64,000 bases of DNA from Plantactinospora sp. KBS50 (GCF_002285795.1 NZ_CP022961.1:868001-932000), one strand, 5' to 3'. Counted from the first letter of the stretch, positions 28,594 through 38,736 are shown. The notes: generated by a model from the letters alone, not told the origin. A program made the numbers and translations.

Positions 28594-29177
28594 TGAGCAC
28601 CGCTACCGAGACCAAGACCATCCCGCGGCTCAAGGAGCGGTACCGCAACGAGGTCGCGGCCAAGCTGCGCGAGCAGTACCAGTACGCGAACCCGATGCAG
28701 GTGCCCGGCCTGGTGAAGATCGTCGTGAACATGGGCGTCGGTGAGGCGGCCCGGGACGCGAAGCTGATCGACGGGGCGATGCGCGACCTGGCCACGATCA
28801 CCGGTCAGAAGCCGCAGGTCCGCCGGGCGACCAAGTCCATCGCGCAGTTCAAGCTGCGCGAGGGCATGCCGATCGGCGCGAAGGTGACCCTGCGCGGCGA
28901 CCGGATGTGGGAGTTCCTGGACCGGCTGCTGTCGATCGCGCTGCCGCGTATCCGCGACTTCCGCGGCCTGGACGGGCGCAAGCTCGACGGGCACGGCAAC
29001 TACACGTTCGGCCTGACCGAGCAGTCGGTGTTCCACGAGATCGATCAGGACCGGATCGATCGGCAGCGGGGCATGGACATCACCATCGTGACGACCGCGA
29101 ACACGGACGACGAGGGCCGGGAGCTGCTCAAGCACCTGGGCTTCCCGTTCCGTGCGGATCGCAACAAGGAGAGCTGA
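28593..29177 (+). CDS. rplE: 50S ribosomal protein L5
   Basis: A 194-residue L5, which binds 5S rRNA and contacts the P-site tRNA. Conserved segments are [35 protein letters not shown] and FREGMPIG-like [16 protein letters not shown]. The ATG at 28593 overlaps the rplX stop (TGATG). Confidence 0.97.
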   Translation: MSTATETKTIPRLKERYRNEVAAKLREQYQYANPMQVPGLVKIVVNMGVGEAARDAKLIDGAMRDLATITGQKPQVRRATKSIAQFKLREGMPIGAKVTLRGDRMWEFLDRLLSIALPRIRDFRGLDGRKLDGHGNYTFGLTEQSVFHEIDQDRIDRQRGMDITIVTTANTDDEGRELLKHLGFPFRADRNKES

Positions 29178-29181
29178 GCAG

Positions 29182-29367
29182 ATGGCCAAGAAGGCGCTGA
29201 TCCTCAAGGCGGCCGCGAAGCCGAAGTTCTCGGTTCGCGCGTACACCCGCTGCCAGCGGTGCGGACGTCCGAAGGCGGTCTACCGCAAGTTCGGCCTCTG
29301 CCGGGTCTGCATCCGGGAGATGGCCCACCGCGGTGAGCTGCCGGGTGTGTCCAAGGCTTCCTGGTAA
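29182..29367 (+). CDS. rpsN: 30S ribosomal protein S14, zinc-type (type Z)
   Basis: A 61-residue short S14 with four zinc-ligand cysteines in CQRCG and CRVC, giving the CxxC-x(n)-CxxC ribbon. ATG 29182 was chosen from the conserved [11 protein letters not shown]. Type Z in the spc operon is standard for actinobacteria. A zinc-free paralogue may exist elsewhere in the genome. Confidence 0.97.
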   Translation: MAKKALILKAAAKPKFSVRAYTRCQRCGRPKAVYRKFGLCRVCIREMAHRGELPGVSKASW

Positions 29368-29461
29368 CGACCCCGTCCGGAGTTAACGCTGTAACACCTC
29401 TTCGCCGTAGGCCCACCGGCGCAACGCCCGGGAACCCCGGCGAGAAAGGCTGACGAAATCC

Positions 29462-29869
29462 ATGACGATGACCGACCCCATCGCAGACATGCTCACGCGT
29501 CTGCGTAACGCCAACCAGGCGTACCACGACCGGGTGACGATGCCCTACTCGAAGCTCAAGGCGAACATCGCCGAGGTGCTCAAGTCCGAGGGTTACATCA
29601 ACGCCTGGGTAGTCGAGGAGCCCGCAGAGGGTGTCGTCGGCAAGCGACTGGTCGTCGAGCTGAAGTACGGCCAGAACCGCGAGCGGAGCCTGGCCGGCAT
29701 CAAGCGCGTGTCCAAGCCCGGTCTGCGGGTGTACGCCAAGTCGGACGAGCTCCCCCGGGTGCTCGGTGGGCTGGGCGTGGCGATCATTTCGACGTCGCAG
29801 GGGCTGCTGACCGACCGGCAGGCCCGCAAGCGGAGCGTTGGCGGGGAAGTCCTCGCCTTCGTCTGGTAA
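29462..29869 (+). CDS. rpsH: 30S ribosomal protein S8
   Basis: A 135-residue S8 ([20 protein letters not shown]) binding the central domain of 16S rRNA. In the family it also represses the spc operon. The C-terminal motif GISTSQG-like [16 protein letters not shown] is present. A 94-base spacer separates it from rpsN. Confidence 0.97.
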   Translation: MTMTDPIADMLTRLRNANQAYHDRVTMPYSKLKANIAEVLKSEGYINAWVVEEPAEGVVGKRLVVELKYGQNRERSLAGIKRVSKPGLRVYAKSDELPRVLGGLGVAIISTSQGLLTDRQARKRSVGGEVLAFVW

Positions 29870-29881
29870 CGGGAGACTGGG

Positions 29882-29936
29882 TGTGAACGCGAGGAGCGAG
29901 CGCAGCGAGCCCCGCAGTCGCGAACGAAGGAATGAT
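29882..29936 (+). repeat. Palindromic dispersed element, copy 1 (rpsH-rplF spacer)
   Basis: GCGAGGAGCGAGC followed by GCGAGCCCCGC forms an imperfect palindrome that fills nearly all of the rpsH-rplF gap. A second copy with the same order of motifs fills the rplF-rplR gap. From memory, this type of REP-like unit is abundant in Micromonosporaceae genomes. Confidence 0.75.
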
Positions 29937-29941
29937 CGATA

Positions 29942-30484
29942 ATGTCGCGTATTGGACGTAGGTCGATCCCGGTACCCGCCGGCGTCGACATCACGATCGA
30001 CGGGCCCACCGTCAAGGTGAAGGGCCCCAAGGGCGAGCTGTCGCACACCCTGGCCGAGCCGATCACCGTCGAGCGGGCCGAGGACGGCGCGCTGAGCGTC
30101 AACCGGCCCAACGACGAGCGCCGCTCGAAGGAGCTGCACGGGCTGAGCCGGACGCTGGTCGCCAACATGATCATGGGCGTGACCGAGGGGTACCGGAAGA
30201 CCCTCGAGATCGCCGGCACCGGTTACCGGGTGACCGCCAAGGGCAAGGACCTCGAGTTCGCCCTCGGCTTCTCGCACCCCGTGCTGGTGCCGGCCCCGGA
30301 CGGCATCACCTTCACGGTGGAGCGGCCGACCCTCTTCCACGTGGCCGGCATCGACAAGCAGCAGGTCGGTGAGGTCGCGGCCAACATCCGGAAGATCCGC
30401 CCGCCGGAGCCGTACAAGGGCAAGGGCGTCAAGTACCAGGGCGAAGTGATTCGTCGCAAGGCCGGTAAGGCCGGTAAGAAGTGA
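29942..30484 (+). CDS. rplF: 50S ribosomal protein L6
   Basis: A 180-residue L6 with two similar RNA-binding domains ([39 protein letters not shown] at the C terminus). It sits near the sarcin-ricin loop. The start ATG at 29942 is just after a palindromic repeat that supplies AAGGAATGAT. A second repeat copy begins at its stop codon. Confidence 0.97.
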   Translation: MSRIGRRSIPVPAGVDITIDGPTVKVKGPKGELSHTLAEPITVERAEDGALSVNRPNDERRSKELHGLSRTLVANMIMGVTEGYRKTLEIAGTGYRVTAKGKDLEFALGFSHPVLVPAPDGITFTVERPTLFHVAGIDKQQVGEVAANIRKIRPPEPYKGKGVKYQGEVIRRKAGKAGKK

Positions 30485-30535
30485 CCGCGAGGAGCGAGCT
30501 TGCGAGCCCCGCGGTCGCGAGCAAAGGAGTGATCA
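30481..30535 (+). repeat. Palindromic dispersed element, copy 2 (rplF-rplR spacer)
   Basis: Shares GCGAGGAGCGAGC, then GCGAGCCCCGC, then GTCGCGA and a ribosome site AAAGGAGTGATC with copy 1 at 29882. It overlaps the rplF stop codon at its left end. Confidence 0.75.
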
Positions 30536-30536
30536 A

Positions 30537-30926
30537 GTGAGCGCGACCCTGCTCAAGCGCCGTCGCGGCGTTGCCGCCAAGCGCGCCGTCGGGCGGGCGC
30601 GTCGGCACTTCCGCGTACGCAAGAACGTCAGCGGTACGGCCGAGCGCCCGCGTCTGGTCGTCACCCGCTCGCTGCGGCACATCACCGTCCAGGTCGTCGA
30701 CGACACCAAGGGGCACACCCTGGCGTCCGCCTCGACCATGGACCCGTCGCTGCGCGGCAGCGAGGGGGACAAGAGCGCCCTCGCCGCCAAGGTCGGTGCG
30801 CTGGTGGCCGAGCGGGCCCGGGCGGCCGGCATCGAAAAGGTCGTCTTCGACCGCGGCGGCAACCGGTACGCGGGGCGGATCGCCGCGCTGGCCGACGCCG
30901 CTCGTGAAGCCGGACTCAAGTTCTAG
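30537..30926 (+). CDS. rplR: 50S ribosomal protein L18
   Basis: A 129-residue L18 that brings 5S rRNA into the 50S subunit. It has GTG start ([19 protein letters not shown]), and the C terminus has the conserved [20 protein letters not shown]. The ribosome site AAAGGAG comes from the palindromic repeat element immediately upstream. Confidence 0.96.
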   Translation: MSATLLKRRRGVAAKRAVGRARRHFRVRKNVSGTAERPRLVVTRSLRHITVQVVDDTKGHTLASASTMDPSLRGSEGDKSALAAKVGALVAERARAAGIEKVVFDRGGNRYAGRIAALADAAREAGLKF

Positions 30927-30995
30927 GCGTCTGATGCGAGTCGGACGAGCAGCACAACCAGCAAACCCCGTCACGAGAGAAAAGGAAGGCTGCTG

Positions 30996-31610
30996 ATGCC
31001 AGGTCAACAGCGCCGTGGCGGCGGGTCCGGTGGCAACGAGGGTGGTCGCCGCGACAACCGCCGTGAGGGCGGCCGCGGAAACGCGCCCGTCGAGAAGACT
31101 CCGCACCTTGAGCGGGTCGTCGCGATCAACCGGGTCGCGAAGGTCGTCAAGGGCGGTCGTCGGTTCAGCTTCACCGCCCTGGTGATCGTCGGCGACGGCG
31201 AGGGCACCGTGGGCGTGGGCTACGGAAAGGCCAAGGAGGTGCCCGCGGCGATCGCCAAGGGCGTCGAGGAGGCCAAGAAGCACTTCTTCAAGGTGCCGCG
31301 GATCGCCTCGACGATCCCGCACCCGGTGCAGGGCGAGGACGCCGCGGGCGTCGTGCTGCTCAAGCCGGCCAGCGCCGGTACCGGCGTCATCGCCGGCGGC
31401 CCGGTGCGCGCCGTGCTGGAGTGCGCGGGCATCCACGACGTGCTCTCCAAGAGCCTCGGCTCGTCGAACCCGATCAACATCGTGCACGCGACGGTCGCGG
31501 CGCTGAAGGGCCTGGAGTCGCCCGAGGCCGTCGCCACCCGCCGTGGACTGCCGGTCGAGGACGTCGCACCGGCCGCGATGCTGGCGGCACGGGCGGAGGT
31601 GGCGTCCTGA
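30996..31610 (+). CDS. rpsE: 30S ribosomal protein S5
   Basis: A 204-residue S5. A Gly/Arg-rich N-terminal extension precedes the double-stranded RNA-binding-like domain ([20 protein letters not shown]) and the C-terminal domain with [16 protein letters not shown]. It is important for decoding fidelity. Its stop overlaps the rpmD ATG (TGATG). Confidence 0.97.
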   Translation: MPGQQRRGGGSGGNEGGRRDNRREGGRGNAPVEKTPHLERVVAINRVAKVVKGGRRFSFTALVIVGDGEGTVGVGYGKAKEVPAAIAKGVEEAKKHFFKVPRIASTIPHPVQGEDAAGVVLLKPASAGTGVIAGGPVRAVLECAGIHDVLSKSLGSSNPINIVHATVAALKGLESPEAVATRRGLPVEDVAPAAMLAARAEVAS

Positions 31611-31792
31611 TGGCACGTCTCAAGGTCACCCAGGTCCGGTCCAAGATCGGGGCCAAGCGCAACCAGCGGGACTCGCTGCGGTCGCTCGGCCTCAAGCGGA
31701 TCAACGACGTGGTGGTCAAGGAGGACCGTCCCGAGATCCGGGGCATGATCTTCGCTGTGAACCACCTCGTGACGGTCGAGGAGGTCGACTGA
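31610..31792 (+). CDS. rpmD: 50S ribosomal protein L30
   Basis: A 60-residue L30 ([20 protein letters not shown]). It overlaps rpsE by one base and rplO by one base, which shows tight translational coupling. Confidence 0.97.
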   Translation: MARLKVTQVRSKIGAKRNQRDSLRSLGLKRINDVVVKEDRPEIRGMIFAVNHLVTVEEVD

Positions 31793-32235
31793 TGACGATC
31801 AAGGTTCACCACCTGCGTCCGGCGCCGGGTGCCAAGACCGAGAAGACCCGGGTGGGTCGCGGTGAGGGCTCCAAGGGCAAGACCGCCGGCCGCGGTACCA
31901 AGGGCTCGAAGGCGCGGAAGAACATCCCCGCCAGCTTCGAGGGTGGCCAGCTGCCGATTCACATGCGGCTGCCCAAGATGAAGGGCTTCAAGAACAAGTT
32001 CAAGGTGGTCTACCAGGTGGTCAACCTGGACCGGCTCGCCGAACTGTTCCCGAACGGCGGCCAGGTCGGGCCGGCCGAGTTGGCGGAGGCGGGCGCGGTC
32101 CGCAAGGGCCACCCGGTCAAGGTGCTCGGCAGTGGCGACCTCGGCGGGGTCGCGATCCAGGTGTCGGCGCACGCGTTCAGCGCGTCGGCCAAGGAGAAGA
32201 TCTCCGCCGCAGGTGGCTCGGCCACCGAACTGTAG
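31792..32235 (+). CDS. rplO: 50S ribosomal protein L15
   Basis: A 147-residue L15. The Gly/Lys-rich N-terminal half carries [20 protein letters not shown], and the folded C-terminal half ends with [15 protein letters not shown]. It is a late 50S assembly protein. A strong hairpin 14 bases after the stop separates it from secY. Confidence 0.97.
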   Translation: MTIKVHHLRPAPGAKTEKTRVGRGEGSKGKTAGRGTKGSKARKNIPASFEGGQLPIHMRLPKMKGFKNKFKVVYQVVNLDRLAELFPNGGQVGPAELAEAGAVRKGHPVKVLGSGDLGGVAIQVSAHAFSASAKEKISAAGGSATEL

Positions 32236-32248
32236 GACGTATGGCGGC

Positions 32249-32284
32249 GTGGCGCCCGTTCAGTTGACGACTGACGGGCGCCAC
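32249..32284 (+). terminator. Hairpin after rplO
   Basis: GTGGCGCCCGT (32249-32259) pairs with ACGGGCGCCAC (32274-32284). The inner CAGT/ACTG pair extends the stem, with one bulged T. No T tract. The remaining 210 bases to secY probably contain a secY promoter; TATGTTG near 32355 is a possible -10 element. Confidence 0.7.
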
Positions 32285-32497
32285 GATGTCTACCCGGCAT
32301 GCCCCGGTCCGCACGGCTGGACCCGGTCTCGCCGGCCCTGTGACATAGGACCTGATGTATGTTGCCGGGCAGACCTGCCCGCAGCCGCACCGTACTGTTA
32401 GAGTCCGAGTCCCAGCCCTGGATTTCGGGTAGTCGCCCGACAACCACCCCGTCCCGCCACAAAACAGCGGCGGGCCGCCCCGCGCAGGAGGAAGAAG

Positions 32498-33829
32498 TTG
32501 CTCTCCGCCTTTGTCAGCGCGTTCAGAACGCCTGACCTGCGCAAGAAGCTGCTGTTCACGGTCGGCATCATTGCGGTCTATCGGCTCGGCGCAACTCTGC
32601 CCAGCCCGGGTGTCTCCTACGGCAACGTGGAGAAGTGCCTGGACGCCACCAAGTCCGCCGACCAGAGCGGCGTCTTCACGCTGCTGAACCTCTTCTCCGG
32701 TGGCGCGCTGCTGCACCTGTCGGTCTTCGCGCTGGGCATCATGCCCTACATCACCGCCTCGATCATCCTGCAGCTGCTCACCGTGGTGATTCCGCGGCTG
32801 GAGCAGCTCCGCAAGGAGGGCCAGGCCGGCCAGGCGAAGATCACCCAGTACACCCGCTACCTGACGCTCGGCCTGGGCATCCTCCAGGCGTCGGCGTTCG
32901 TCGCGCTGGCCCGCTCCGGCCAGCTCTTCAACGGTCTGTGCGACCAGTACCCGATCATCCCGGACGGTCAGGGCCTGCCCACCTGGCTCACCCTCGGCAC
33001 CCTGGTGGTCACGATGACCGCCGGTACCGGTGTGGTCATGTGGCTGGGCGAGCTGATCACCGACCGCGGCGTCGGCAACGGCATGTCGGTGCTGATCTTC
33101 ACCTCGATCGCCGCCCGGCTCCCCGGCGAGGGCTGGCAGATCAAGCAGTCCAAGGGCTGGTGGTGGTTCCTGCTGGTGCTGGCGCTGGTGATCGTGATCA
33201 TCACGCTGGTCGTCTTCATCGAGCAGGCCCAGCGCCGGATCCCGGTGCAGTACGCCAAGCGCATGATCGGCCGGCGGATGTACGGCGGGACCTCCACCTA
33301 CATCCCGCTGAAGGTCAACCAGGCCGGTGTCATCCCGGTCATCTTCGCCTCGTCGCTGCTCTACCTGCCGCAGTTGATCCTGCAGTTCTTCGACCGGAAC
33401 AACCTGCACGGCTGGCAGCTCTGGGTGCAGAACAACCTGGCCAAGCCGAGCGCCGTCACGTACATCACGGTCTACTTCCTGCTGATCATCTTCTTCACGT
33501 ACTTCTACGTCTCGATCACGTTCAACCCGACCGAGGTCGCGGACAACATGCGGAAGTACGGCGGCTTCGTGCCGGGCATCCGGCCGGGCAAGCCCACGGC
33601 GGAGTACCTCGACTTCATCCTCAGCCGGATCACCCTCCCCGGTGCGCTCTACCTGGGTCTGATCTCGATCCTGCCCAACTTCTTCTTCATCTGGCTGGAC
33701 ACCCAGCAGTACCAGAACTTCCCGTTCGGCGGTACGGCAGTGTTGATCATGGTTGGCGTCGGTCTGGAGACCGTGAAGCAGATCGAGAGCCAACTCATGC
33801 AACGCAACTACGAAGGGTTCCTGCGGTAG
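32498..33829 (+). CDS. secY: Preprotein translocase subunit SecY
   Basis: A 443-residue polytopic channel protein with about ten membrane helices. The TTG start at 32498 follows AGGAGGAAG and gives [20 protein letters not shown]. Conserved segments are [17 protein letters not shown] (TM2 region), [12 protein letters not shown] and the cytoplasmic loop IPVQYAKRM. The protein partners SecE, encoded at 1960. Its TAG overlaps the ATG of adk. Confidence 0.97.
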   Translation: MLSAFVSAFRTPDLRKKLLFTVGIIAVYRLGATLPSPGVSYGNVEKCLDATKSADQSGVFTLLNLFSGGALLHLSVFALGIMPYITASIILQLLTVVIPRLEQLRKEGQAGQAKITQYTRYLTLGLGILQASAFVALARSGQLFNGLCDQYPIIPDGQGLPTWLTLGTLVVTMTAGTGVVMWLGELITDRGVGNGMSVLIFTSIAARLPGEGWQIKQSKGWWWFLLVLALVIVIITLVVFIEQAQRRIPVQYAKRMIGRRMYGGTSTYIPLKVNQAGVIPVIFASSLLYLPQLILQFFDRNNLHGWQLWVQNNLAKPSAVTYITVYFLLIIFFTYFYVSITFNPTEVADNMRKYGGFVPGIRPGKPTAEYLDFILSRITLPGALYLGLISILPNFFFIWLDTQQYQNFPFGGTAVLIMVGVGLETVKQIESQLMQRNYEGFLR

Positions 33830-34482
33830 ATGCGACTGGTTCTGGTCGGTCCCCCGGGGCGGGAAAGGGGACCCAGGCCGAGTTCATCGCCGCCCACCTG
33901 GCCGTGCCCAAGATCTCGACCGGAGACATCTTCCGGGCCAACGTCTCGCAGGGCACGCCGCTGGGTGTCGAGGCCAAGCGCTACATGGACGCCGGCAAGC
34001 TGGTTCCGGACGAGGTCACGATCAACATGGTCCGGGACCGGCTGGCCGAGCCGGACGCCGGCGAGGGTTTCCTGCTGGACGGGTTTCCCCGGACCACCCC
34101 GCAGGCGGCGGCGCTGGACAAGCTGCTGGCCGACCTGGGCACGGCGCTCGACCTGGTGATGGAACTCGTGGTCGACGACGACGAGGTGATCCGGCGGCTG
34201 TCCGGCCGGCGGACCTGCCGCGGCTGCGGCAAGATCTGGCACATCGAGTTCGACGCCCCGAGCCGGAAGGGCTTCTGTGACCGGTGCGGCGCGGAGCTGT
34301 TCCAGCGCGACGACGACAAGCCGGAGACGATCGCCGAGCGGCTGCGGGAGTACGCCGCCAAGACGGCACAGCTGGTCGACTACTACGGCGCGCAGGGCAA
34401 GCTCGTGGGCATCGATGCGACCGGTCCCGTCGAGGACGTGACGGTCCGGGCAATCGACGCGCTGCGCTCGTACGGGGGATAG
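33830..34482 (+). CDS. adk: Adenylate kinase (frameshift in Walker A, probable sequence error)
   Basis: From ATG 33830 the frame reads [10 protein letters not shown], then goes out of frame. The remainder, starting [20 protein letters not shown], is in the -1 frame. Restoring one G to the run 33856-33859 gives [16 protein letters not shown], a perfect P-loop, and a 217-residue protein of normal length. The LID domain has the zinc set CRGCG and CDRCG. It converts ATP + AMP to 2 ADP and is essential, so a real loss is implausible. It follows secY and precedes map, as usual. Confidence 0.9.
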
Positions 34483-34569
34483 GCTCGAACGGGTCGCGGG
34501 GCCGACCCGGCCGGTCCGTTGCCCGGCCACCGGCCGCCCCGCGATCGCGCGACGAAAGGCAGACACCTC

Positions 34570-35421
34570 ATGCGCCGTCAGCAGCTGGACATCCAGCTGA
34601 AGACCCCGGAACAGATCGACAAGATGCGGGCGGCCGGCCTGGTGGTCGCGGCGGCGCTCGCCGCGATGCGGGACGCCGTCCGTCCCGGGGTCAGCACGGC
34701 GGACCTGGACGCCATCGCCGAGTCGGTGATCCGCGAGGCCGGTGCGGTTCCGTCGTTCCTGGGCTACCACGGCTATCCCGCGTCGATCTGCGCCTCGGTC
34801 AACGAGCAGGTCGTGCACGCGATCCCGGCGCCGGAGCAGGTGCTGGTCGAGGGTGACCTGATCTCGATCGACTGCGGCGCCGTGCTCGACGGCTGGCACG
34901 GCGACGCCGCCATCACGGTGCCCGTCGGCGAGGTGTCCCCGGCGCTGCTGCGGATGGCCGAGGTGGCCGAGGACGCGATGTGGGCGGGTATCGCCGCCGC
35001 GGCGCGCGGCACCGCCGCCGGCACCGGCCGGCTCACCGACATCTCGAGCGCGGTGGAGACCGCGGTACGCCGGGCCGGCCGGTACGGCATCGTCGAGGGG
35101 TACGGCGGGCACGGCATCGGCACCGAGATGCACCAGGACCCGCACGTGCTCAACCACGGTCGGCCGGGGCGCGGGCCGCGGCTCGTGCCCGGGATGGCGC
35201 TGGCGATCGAGCCGATGATCACGCTGGGCTCGCCGCGCACCGCGGAGTTGTCCGACGGCTGGACGGTGGTCACCCGGGACGGCTCGGTGGCCGCGCACGT
35301 CGAGCACTCCATCGGCCTGCTGGCGGACGGGGTGTGGGTGCTGACCGCGGTCGACGGCGGCCGGGGCCGGCTCGGCGACCTGGTGACCGGCCGTCAGCCG
35401 GTCTCCTCACCGTCGGCCTGA
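34570..35421 (+). CDS. map: Methionine aminopeptidase, type I
   Basis: A 283-residue MetAP removing initiator Met. The metal-ligand motifs [39 protein letters not shown] and VEHSI are all present. The start ATG at 34570 ([20 protein letters not shown]) follows CGAAAGGC. It is the last gene of the spc block, 87 bases after adk. The C-terminal 30 residues are a non-conserved tail. Confidence 0.95.
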   Translation: MRRQQLDIQLKTPEQIDKMRAAGLVVAAALAAMRDAVRPGVSTADLDAIAESVIREAGAVPSFLGYHGYPASICASVNEQVVHAIPAPEQVLVEGDLISIDCGAVLDGWHGDAAITVPVGEVSPALLRMAEVAEDAMWAGIAAAARGTAAGTGRLTDISSAVETAVRRAGRYGIVEGYGGHGIGTEMHQDPHVLNHGRPGRGPRLVPGMALAIEPMITLGSPRTAELSDGWTVVTRDGSVAAHVEHSIGLLADGVWVLTAVDGGRGRLGDLVTGRQPVSSPSA

Positions 35422-35472
35422 CCGGGCGTTGCCACTCGCGGAAGGTGGTCGCGGGGTGGCATGCTCGATGGT

Positions 35473-36069
35473 ATGAATCCGCGTTCGGACATGCGCGCCT
35501 CGGACGCTGACCGTGAGGCCGTCGCCGAGCAGCTGCGTAGCGCCCTCAACGAGGGCCGGCTCGATCTTCCCGAGTACGACGAGCGCCTGCAGCGGACGTA
35601 CGCGGCAAGGACGTACGGCGACCTGGACGGCCTGCTCACCGATCTGCCCGGCACCGTGCCGCCGGAGCACTCGCAGGTGGCGCGGCGGGGCTCCGGCGAC
35701 TCCCCGGCGCCGGCCGAGACGGCGGAGCGGGGCGCTGGGCCGGATCGGAAGGCGGCCACCCGGGGTTGGCTGCTGGCCACCTGGAGCAGCTACTTCAGCG
35801 TGGTGGCGATCACCTCGGCGATCTGGCTGGTGACAAGCGTCGCGTCGGGCGAGTTGCACTATTTCTGGCCCATCTGGGTGGCCGGCCCGTGGGGTGCGGT
35901 GCTGCTGGTCTCCACGATCACCGGGCTGCTCGGCGGCGCGCCGCACCGGCACCACGGCAGTCCGGTGGCCCGCAACCGCGCCCGGGACACGGCGTGGCAG
36001 GCCAGGCAGGCGGCCCGGGAGGCCCGATTCGCCGCCCGGGACGCCCGGCGGCGTTCCCGGCGGGGCTGA
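35473..36069 (+). CDS. DUF1707 domain membrane protein
   Basis: A 198-residue protein. The N-terminal DUF1707 (SHOCT-like) motif is MRASDADREAVAEQLRSALN with GRLDLPEYDERLQRTYAART. A Pro/Ala linker, two membrane segments (about residues 105-150) and an Arg/Ala-rich basic C terminus follow. ATG 35473 starts just before the DUF; an ATG 12 bases upstream is possible. Proteins of this family are abundant in actinobacteria, and their role is unknown. It lies between map and infA. Confidence 0.8.
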   Translation: MNPRSDMRASDADREAVAEQLRSALNEGRLDLPEYDERLQRTYAARTYGDLDGLLTDLPGTVPPEHSQVARRGSGDSPAPAETAERGAGPDRKAATRGWLLATWSSYFSVVAITSAIWLVTSVASGELHYFWPIWVAGPWGAVLLVSTITGLLGGAPHRHHGSPVARNRARDTAWQARQAAREARFAARDARRRSRRG

Positions 36070-36431
36070 TCCCGGCGCCGGTTGCGCGCACGGCCGGCCC
36101 CGACTCCGGCCCGGCCCCGGCCCGTCGCGGACCGACCTCCGACCTCCGCCAGCCTTCATCCCCACCCGCCGCACGCCGACCTCCGACCCCTCGCCGCGGG
36201 GCCGCCCCCGGCGCCCCCCCGCGGGGCGGATGTGACGCGACCCACCCGGGGGGCTCGGTTTGGTGTCCATCCTGCGGCGGCGTACACTGACTAGTCGGCG
36301 CGCAGCGTCCACTCCGGCATGCCCATCCTGCGCTTCGATGGGTGCTGGAGCCGCGGCTGGCCTGGACCTTCGGGTTCGGGAAATGGCGTTGTGGGCCGTC
36401 CGGAGAAACCGACGTCAGGACAGCGGAGGAC
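36070..36431 (+). promoter_or_regulatory. infA operon upstream region with promoter
   Basis: 362 bases with no gene that I can support. TTGGTG (36260-36265), a 17-base spacer and TACACT (36283-36288) make one of the best vegetative promoters in the window, about 140 bases before infA. Confidence 0.7.
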
Positions 36432-36653
36432 ATGCCGAAAAAAGACGGAGCCATCGAGATCGAAGGTCGGGTCATCGAGCCCCTACCGAACGCGATGTTC
36501 CGGGTGGAGCTGGCCAACGGCCACAAGGTGCTGGCTCACATCAGCGGCAAGATGCGGCAGCACTACATCCGCATCCTGCCCGAGGACCGGGTCGTCGTCG
36601 AACTGTCGCCGTACGATCTGACCCGCGGGCGCATCGTCTACCGCTACAAGTAA
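36432..36653 (+). CDS. infA: Translation initiation factor IF-1
   Basis: A 73-residue OB-fold protein ([39 protein letters not shown]). It binds the 30S A site during initiation. The ATG at 36432 follows GGAGGAC. It is first in the unit infA-rpmJ-rpsM-rpsK-rpsD-rpoA-rplQ. Confidence 0.97.
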   Translation: MPKKDGAIEIEGRVIEPLPNAMFRVELANGHKVLAHISGKMRQHYIRILPEDRVVVELSPYDLTRGRIVYRYK

Positions 36654-36743
36654 CCGACACCTGGCGCGGCCGGGGATTTCCCGTCCGTCCGTGAGAGCCG
36701 ACGACGCATCGCGCCGTCGGCGCGATGGAGAGTAAGGCAAACC

Positions 36744-36857
36744 GTGAAGGTCAAGCCGAGCGTCAAGCGGATCTGCAACAAGTGCCGGGTGATCCGCCGG
36801 CATGGCCGGGTCATGGTCATCTGCACCGACCCGCGCCACAAGCAGCGTCAGGGCTGA
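36744..36857 (+). CDS. rpmJ: 50S ribosomal protein L36
   Basis: A 37-residue zinc-binding protein ([20 protein letters not shown]). The ligand set C11, C14, C27 and H32 is complete, so it is the zinc-dependent form. GTG start at 36744 after GGAGAGTAAGG. It lies between infA and rpsM. Confidence 0.96.
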   Translation: MKVKPSVKRICNKCRVIRRHGRVMVICTDPRHKQRQG

Positions 36858-37094
36858 CACCAGCTCCCGCCGCAGCAGACCCGTAGACCGCACCACAACA
36901 CAAGCTCGTCCCAGCCACGGGCACCGAGGCGCCGTTCGTACTCGTTGTCGTGGCCGACCCCCGGTCGGAGGCCGGGGCCCGTTCGGGCAACGGCCGTTCC
37001 TGGTCGTGGCGCGTCACGCGCCGCGCGGAGCGGCCGGAACGGGGTGGGCCGGGCCCAGACCTCCGCGACAACACCACGAGGAGTACGCCCACAG

Positions 37095-37475
37095 ATGGCA
37101 CGTCTAGCCGGCGTCGATCTTCCCCGCGACAAGCGGATGGAGATCGCGCTCACCTACATCTTCGGGGTCGGCCGCACCCGCGCGGTCGAGACGCTGGCCG
37201 CGACCGGCATCTCGCCGGACAAGCGCGCCCGCGACCTCACCGACGACGAGCTGCTGCAGCTGCGGAACCACATCGAAGCCAATTACAAGGTCGAAGGTGA
37301 CCTGCGCCGCGAGGTCGCTGCGGACATCCGCCGCAAGGTGGAGATCGGCTGCTACGAGGGCATCCGGCACCGCCGGGGCCTGCCTGTCCGGGGCCAGCGC
37401 ACGCGTACCAACGCGCGTACCCGCAAGGGCCCGAAGCGGACGGTCGCCGGCAAGAAGAAGGCCGGCAAGAAGTAA
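37095..37475 (+). CDS. rpsM: 30S ribosomal protein S13
   Basis: A 126-residue S13 of the 30S head ([20 protein letters not shown]). The segments [10 protein letters not shown] and [20 protein letters not shown] are typical. The basic tail contacts P-site tRNA. A 237-base spacer separates it from rpmJ. No separate promoter is obvious there. Confidence 0.97.
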   Translation: MARLAGVDLPRDKRMEIALTYIFGVGRTRAVETLAATGISPDKRARDLTDDELLQLRNHIEANYKVEGDLRREVAADIRRKVEIGCYEGIRHRRGLPVRGQRTRTNARTRKGPKRTVAGKKKAGKK

Positions 37476-37529
37476 TCCTGCCGGACTCGTGCCGGACAGC
37501 CGAGAGTTTTCATAGGAGCGCACACACTC

Positions 37530-37937
37530 ATGCCACCGAAGGCTCGCGCCGGAGCCGCCGTCAAGAAGGTTCGGCGCAAGGAACGCAAGAACGTCGCCCA
37601 CGGGCAGGCGCACATCAAGAGCACCTTCAACAACACCATCGTGTCCATCACGGACCCGACCGGTGCGGTCATCTCCTGGGCCTCCGCGGGCCAGGTGGGC
37701 TTCAAGGGCTCCCGCAAGTCGACTCCGTTCGCCGCGCAGCTGGCCGCCGAGGCCGCCGCGCGCCGGGCCATGGAGCACGGCATGCGCAAGGTCGACGTCT
37801 TCGTCAAGGGACCCGGCTCCGGCCGGGAGACCGCCATCCGTTCGCTGCAGGCCGTGGGTCTGGAGGTCGGGCAGATCTCCGACGTGACCCCGCAGCCGCA
37901 CAACGGATGCCGTCCGCCGAAGCGTCGTCGGGTCTGA
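37530..37937 (+). CDS. rpsK: 30S ribosomal protein S11
   Basis: A 135-residue S11 of the 30S platform. The segments [20 protein letters not shown] and [18 protein letters not shown] are diagnostic. It has ATG start after ATAGGAG. rpsD follows after 14 bases. Confidence 0.97.
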
Positions 37938-37951
37938 GAGGTTAGGAAGAG

Positions 37952-38578
37952 ATGGCTCGTTACACCGGTCCTGACTGCCGCCGTTGCCGTCGGGAGAAGA
38001 TGAAGCTGTTCCTCAAGGGCAGCAAGTGCGATGGCCCGAAGTGCCCGTTCGAGTCCCGGCCGTTCCCGCCCGGACAGCACGGCCGGGGGCGGACCAAGGA
38101 GACCGAGTACCTGCTCCAGCTTCGCGAGAAGCAGAAGGCCCGCCGGGTGTACGGCGTGCTGGAGAAGCAGTTCCGCGGGTACTACGAGGAGGCGGTGGCC
38201 AAGCAGGCCAAGACCGGTGAGGTCCTCCTGCAGATCCTCGAGTCGCGGCTGGACAACGTGGTCTACCGGGCCGGTCTGGCCAAGTCCCGGGACCACGCCC
38301 GGCAGCTCGTCAAGCACGGGCACCTGACGGTGAACGGCCGCAAGGTCGACATCCCGTCGTACCGCGTCAAGGAGCACGACATCGTCGAGGTCCGGGCGAA
38401 GTCCAAGGAACTCACGCCGTTCGTCGTGGCTCAGGCCGAGGCCGGTTCCCGGCCCGTGCCGGCCTGGCTGGAGACGATCCCCAGCCAGCTCAAGGTTCTG
38501 GTTCACTCGCTCCCGGCCCGCCAGGTCATCGACACGCAGGTCCAGGAGCAGCTGATCGTCGAGCTCTACTCGAAGTAG
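37952..38578 (+). CDS. rpsD: 30S ribosomal protein S4
   Basis: A 208-residue primary assembly protein. The N-terminal zinc-type cysteines are visible (CRRCRREKMKLFLKGSKC, then C in PKCPF), followed by the S4 RNA-binding domain (ESRLDNVVYRAGLAKSR). In other bacteria S4 regulates this operon. A large hairpin lies directly after the stop, before rpoA. Confidence 0.97.
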   Translation: MARYTGPDCRRCRREKMKLFLKGSKCDGPKCPFESRPFPPGQHGRGRTKETEYLLQLREKQKARRVYGVLEKQFRGYYEEAVAKQAKTGEVLLQILESRLDNVVYRAGLAKSRDHARQLVKHGHLTVNGRKVDIPSYRVKEHDIVEVRAKSKELTPFVVAQAEAGSRPVPAWLETIPSQLKVLVHSLPARQVIDTQVQEQLIVELYSK

Positions 38579-38588
38579 GGATGCTCGT

Positions 38589-38654
38589 GGTGCGTGCGGC
38601 GGCGCAGCCCGGCTGAACCTGGCCGGGCGGCGGTTCGCCGCCGCCGCACGCACC
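38589..38654 (+). promoter_or_regulatory. Large hairpin in the rpsD-rpoA spacer
   Basis: Perfect 16-base arms (38589-38604 and 38639-38654) enclose 34 bases that hold a second stem, CCCGGC/GCCGGG. It begins 11 bases after the rpsD stop. Attenuator, processing site or regulatory-protein site are all possible. Confidence 0.65.
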
Positions 38655-38736
38655 GGGCTCCGGCTCCGGGGTGGGCTCGATCCGCACCACAAGTTTGGGC
38701 ATCAAATAGCGGGTGCCCCGAACGAAAAGAGAAGTC

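Noticed and set aside
32635-33850. Upstream extension of the adk frame through secY
   Set aside because: Off-frame translation of secY; the real adk start is ATG 33830 with a frameshift after it.
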